A stretch of 7,572 nt of DNA from Phyllobacteriaceae bacterium. GTDB lineage: Bacteria > Pseudomonadota > Alphaproteobacteria > Rhizobiales > Ancalomicrobiaceae. Where the stretch lies: NCBI GenBank assembly GCA_012517025.1, contig JAAYVT010000389.1, positions 1 to 7,572 on the forward strand, given 5' to 3'. The position numbers were made by a program, and so were the translations under genes. Position 1 is the first letter of the stretch, and each line of letters starts with the position of its first letter. The notes below the pieces were generated by a model, which was given only the letters and a program-made list of their open reading frames with translations, was not told where the DNA came from and ran no database searches. Positions 5,935 to 7,572 of the stretch are shown here, piece by piece.

Positions 5935-6807
5935 ATGGCAGACGCACACGGCCGCGGCCACGAGTTCCACATCGTCGACCCCAGCCCCTGGCCGCTCACC
6001 GCCTCGCTCGGCGCCTTCGTCACCGCGCTCGGGGCGATCGGGCTGTTCCGCTGGCGGATGGGCGAACAGGTGGCGATCGCCGGCGTGAACTTCGCCACGC
6101 CGTGGCTGATCCTGCTCGGCTTCGCGATCCTCTTCTACACGCTCTACGGCTGGTGGTCGGACGTGGTGAAGGAGGCGAAGGGCGGGCATCACACGCCGGT
6201 GGTCGGGCTACACCTGCGCTACGGCATGATCCTGTTCATCGCCTCGGAGGTGATGTTCTTCGTCGCCTGGTTCTGGGCGTGGTTCGACGTCGCGCTGTTC
6301 CCGCACGAGGCGAAGCAATATCTGCGCAGCGAATTCATCGGCGGAGTGTGGCCGCCGCACGGCACCCAGACCTTCGATCCGTGGCACCTGCCCTTCCTCA
6401 ACACGCTGATCCTGCTGCTCTCCGGCACCACCGTGACGTGGGCGCACGAATCGTTGTTGGAAGGCGACCAGAAGAACCTTCGGCGTGGGCTCGGCGCCAC
6501 GGTGGCGCTGGGCATGCTGTTCACCTGCCTGCAGGCCTACGAGTATTCGCACGCTCATTTCGGCTTCGCCGGCTCGATCTACGGCGCCGCCTTCTTCATG
6601 GCGACCGGGTTCCACGGCTTCCACGTCATCGTCGGCACGATCTTCCTCGCCATCTGCCTGATCCGAGCGAACCGCGGCGACTTCACCCCGAAGCAGCACT
6701 TCGGCTTCGAGGCGGCGACGTGGTACTGGCACTTCGTCGACGTGGTGTGGTTGTTCCTGTTCGTCTGCATCTACGTCTTCGGACAGGGTGCCGGCGGCGG
6801 GCACTGA
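5935..6807 (+). CDS. coxC: cytochrome c oxidase subunit III
   Basis: Subunit III contains no redox cofactor; it stabilises subunit I and supports proton uptake into the D-channel. The 290-residue product has the seven-span layout of the long form: HIVDPSPWPL (12-21) at the N-terminus, LRYGMILFIASEVMFF (94-109) with the conserved membrane glutamate E105, FLNTLILLLSG (154-164) and AYEYSHAHF (201-209). The C-terminal GFHGFHV (225-231) and WYWHFVDVVWLFLF (263-276) are the family hallmarks. The ATG has GAGGG seven bases upstream, starting within the ctaG stop region, and the gap from ctaG is ten bases. The gene follows ctaG as in most alphaproteobacterial cox operons. Nothing is unusual in it. Confidence 0.97.
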   Translation: MADAHGRGHEFHIVDPSPWPLTASLGAFVTALGAIGLFRWRMGEQVAIAGVNFATPWLILLGFAILFYTLYGWWSDVVKEAKGGHHTPVVGLHLRYGMILFIASEVMFFVAWFWAWFDVALFPHEAKQYLRSEFIGGVWPPHGTQTFDPWHLPFLNTLILLLSGTTVTWAHESLLEGDQKNLRRGLGATVALGMLFTCLQAYEYSHAHFGFAGSIYGAAFFMATGFHGFHVIVGTIFLAICLIRANRGDFTPKQHFGFEAATWYWHFVDVVWLFLFVCIYVFGQGAGGGH

Positions 6808-6822
6808 AGCGAGGGCGAACCG

Positions 6823-7227
6823 TTGCCGATCGACGCCGCCGCGCCGCTCCTTCCCGTCGCGCTGCTCGGGCGTTGCCCGCGCTGCGGACGGGGGCCGCTG
6901 TTCGAACGCCACCTGAAGCCGGCGCCGCGTTGCACCGCCTGCGGCCTCGACTTCCGATTCGTCGATTCCGGCGACGGGCCGGCGGTGTTCGTGATCCTGA
7001 TCGTCGGCTTCGTGGTGGTGGCGGCGGCGCTGGTCACCGAGGTGAAGTGGTCGCCGCCCTATTGGCTGCACGCGGTGCTGTGGCTGCCGCTGACGGTGAT
7101 CCTGTCGCTCGGCCTGCTGCGCCCGGCCAAGGCGCTGATGATCGCATTGCAGTATCGGAACAAGGCCGAGGAAGGGCGGCCGGCGACGGCGCGCGTGACC
7201 GCGCCGCCGGAAGGCGAGCGCAGATGA
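6823..7227 (+). CDS. DUF983 zinc-ribbon membrane protein, TTG start
   Basis: The 134-residue product belongs to the DUF983 family, found in alphaproteobacterial cox operons but without an assigned function. A four-cysteine zinc-ribbon-like knuckle (C18, C21, C37, C40; CPRCG and CTACG) precedes the family segment FRFVDSGDGPAVFVI (44-58). Two membrane spans follow (about 52-73 and 79-98), then a charged tail. The start is TTG at 6823: GAGGG seven bases upstream, a 15-base gap from the coxC stop, and no ATG before the cysteine motif. The next methionine in frame falls after both membrane spans. The knuckle is expected in the cytoplasm. Its place between coxC and the SURF1 gene suggests a part in oxidase assembly or metal handling, but this is guilt by association. 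The stop overlaps the next start (ATGA), implying coupled translation. Confidence 0.88.
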   Translation: MPIDAAAPLLPVALLGRCPRCGRGPLFERHLKPAPRCTACGLDFRFVDSGDGPAVFVILIVGFVVVAAALVTEVKWSPPYWLHAVLWLPLTVILSLGLLRPAKALMIALQYRNKAEEGRPATARVTAPPEGERR

Positions 7228-7572
7228 GGCGCGGGCTCCTCGTCGCCGGCGCCGCGACGGCGGTGGTGGTCGCCGTGCTGGTGTCGCTCGGCAATTGGCA
7301 GATGCGCCGCCTCGCCTGGAAGCACGCGTTGATCGCCACCGTCACGGCGCGGGCGAGCGCCCCGGCGATCGAGGCCCCCGGCCTCGACGATCCGCTCGCG
7401 CGCGACGCGGCGATCGACTACCGGGTGGTGCGGATCGCCGGGCGTTTCCTGGCCGGCCGGGACGCCCACGTCCAGGCGCTGCTCGGCGAGCCGCGCGGCC
7501 GGTTCGGCGGCCCCGGGGTGTGGGTGATGAGCCCGCTGACGCGGCGGGACGGCACCATCGTCTGGATCAATC
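7224..7572 (+). CDS. surf1: SURF1-family oxidase assembly factor (N-terminal 116 residues, cut by window edge)
   Basis: SURF1 proteins (Shy1 in yeast) help install heme a3 in subunit I; in Paracoccus the homologues bind heme a. The visible part starts with a membrane span (about 4-22) followed directly by LGNWQMRRLAWKHALI (22-37), the family's N-terminal signature. YRVVRIAGRF (about 66-75) and the GPGVWVMSPL block (about 96-105) follow, the latter resembling the usual GYHVLTPL before the VNRGWVP motif, which begins at the window edge (VWIN). The family normally has about 230-260 residues with a second span near the C-terminus, so about half is missing. The ATG overlaps the DUF983 stop in ATGA, and GGAAGG lies nine bases upstream. 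Confidence 0.92.
   Translation, partial: MRRGLLVAGAATAVVVAVLVSLGNWQMRRLAWKHALIATVTARASAPAIEAPGLDDPLARDAAIDYRVVRIAGRFLAGRDAHVQALLGEPRGRFGGPGVWVMSPLTRRDGTIVWIN

Noticed and set aside
1..7572. Search for a mobile element, defence island, CRISPR array, RNA gene or novel system
   Set aside because: Genes are contiguous, conserved in order, and even in composition. No terminal repeats, integrase, transposase, array-like repeats or tRNA-like folds were seen.

Overview
The window comes from a GC-rich alphaproteobacterium, most likely of the Hyphomicrobiales (Rhizobiales). The evidence is a complete stretch of the aa3-type cytochrome c oxidase operon in the order typical of rhizobia and relatives (coxB-coxA-ctaB-coxF-ctaG-coxC-DUF983-SURF1). 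Upstream lie an IalB-family periplasmic protein gene and tldD, both on the opposite strand. No mobile element, phage gene, CRISPR array, tRNA or rRNA is visible, and base composition looks even throughout.

Left part (1-1237, minus strand): the first 184 codons of tldD run off the left edge. Next is a complete 175-aa secreted IalB-like protein gene, followed on its own strand by a convincing intrinsic terminator (651-690). The terminator separates it from tldD, so tldD probably has its own promoter.

Middle (1238-1620): a divergent gene-free region of 383 bp. It should hold the promoters for the IalB-like gene (leftward) and the cox operon (rightward). I could not assign either promoter with confidence. 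The region contains three spaced copies of a short G(G/C)CACTTYC motif, a perfect 8+8 inverted repeat (1497-1516), and a 7+7 hairpin (1587-1603) ending just before the coxB ribosome binding site.

Right part (1621-7572, plus strand): eight closely packed genes with intergenic gaps of at most 25 bp, several with translational coupling. coxB (CuA subunit II), coxA (heme a, heme a3-CuB subunit I) and coxC (subunit III) form the catalytic core. ctaB makes heme O, the precursor of heme A. ctaG (Cox11 family) delivers copper to CuB, and SURF1 (cut by the right edge) assists heme a3 insertion. coxF is a 53-residue single-span protein, and the DUF983 protein is a zinc-ribbon membrane protein of unknown job. 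All CuA, CuB, heme and proton-channel residues that I checked are present, so this should be a functional type A1 oxidase. Heme A synthase (ctaA) and a Sco-type CuA chaperone are not in the window and must be encoded elsewhere.

I see no evidence for a new biological system here. The parts worth a second look are the regulatory elements between the divergent genes and the poorly understood small members of the operon (CoxF, DUF983, the IalB-like protein).
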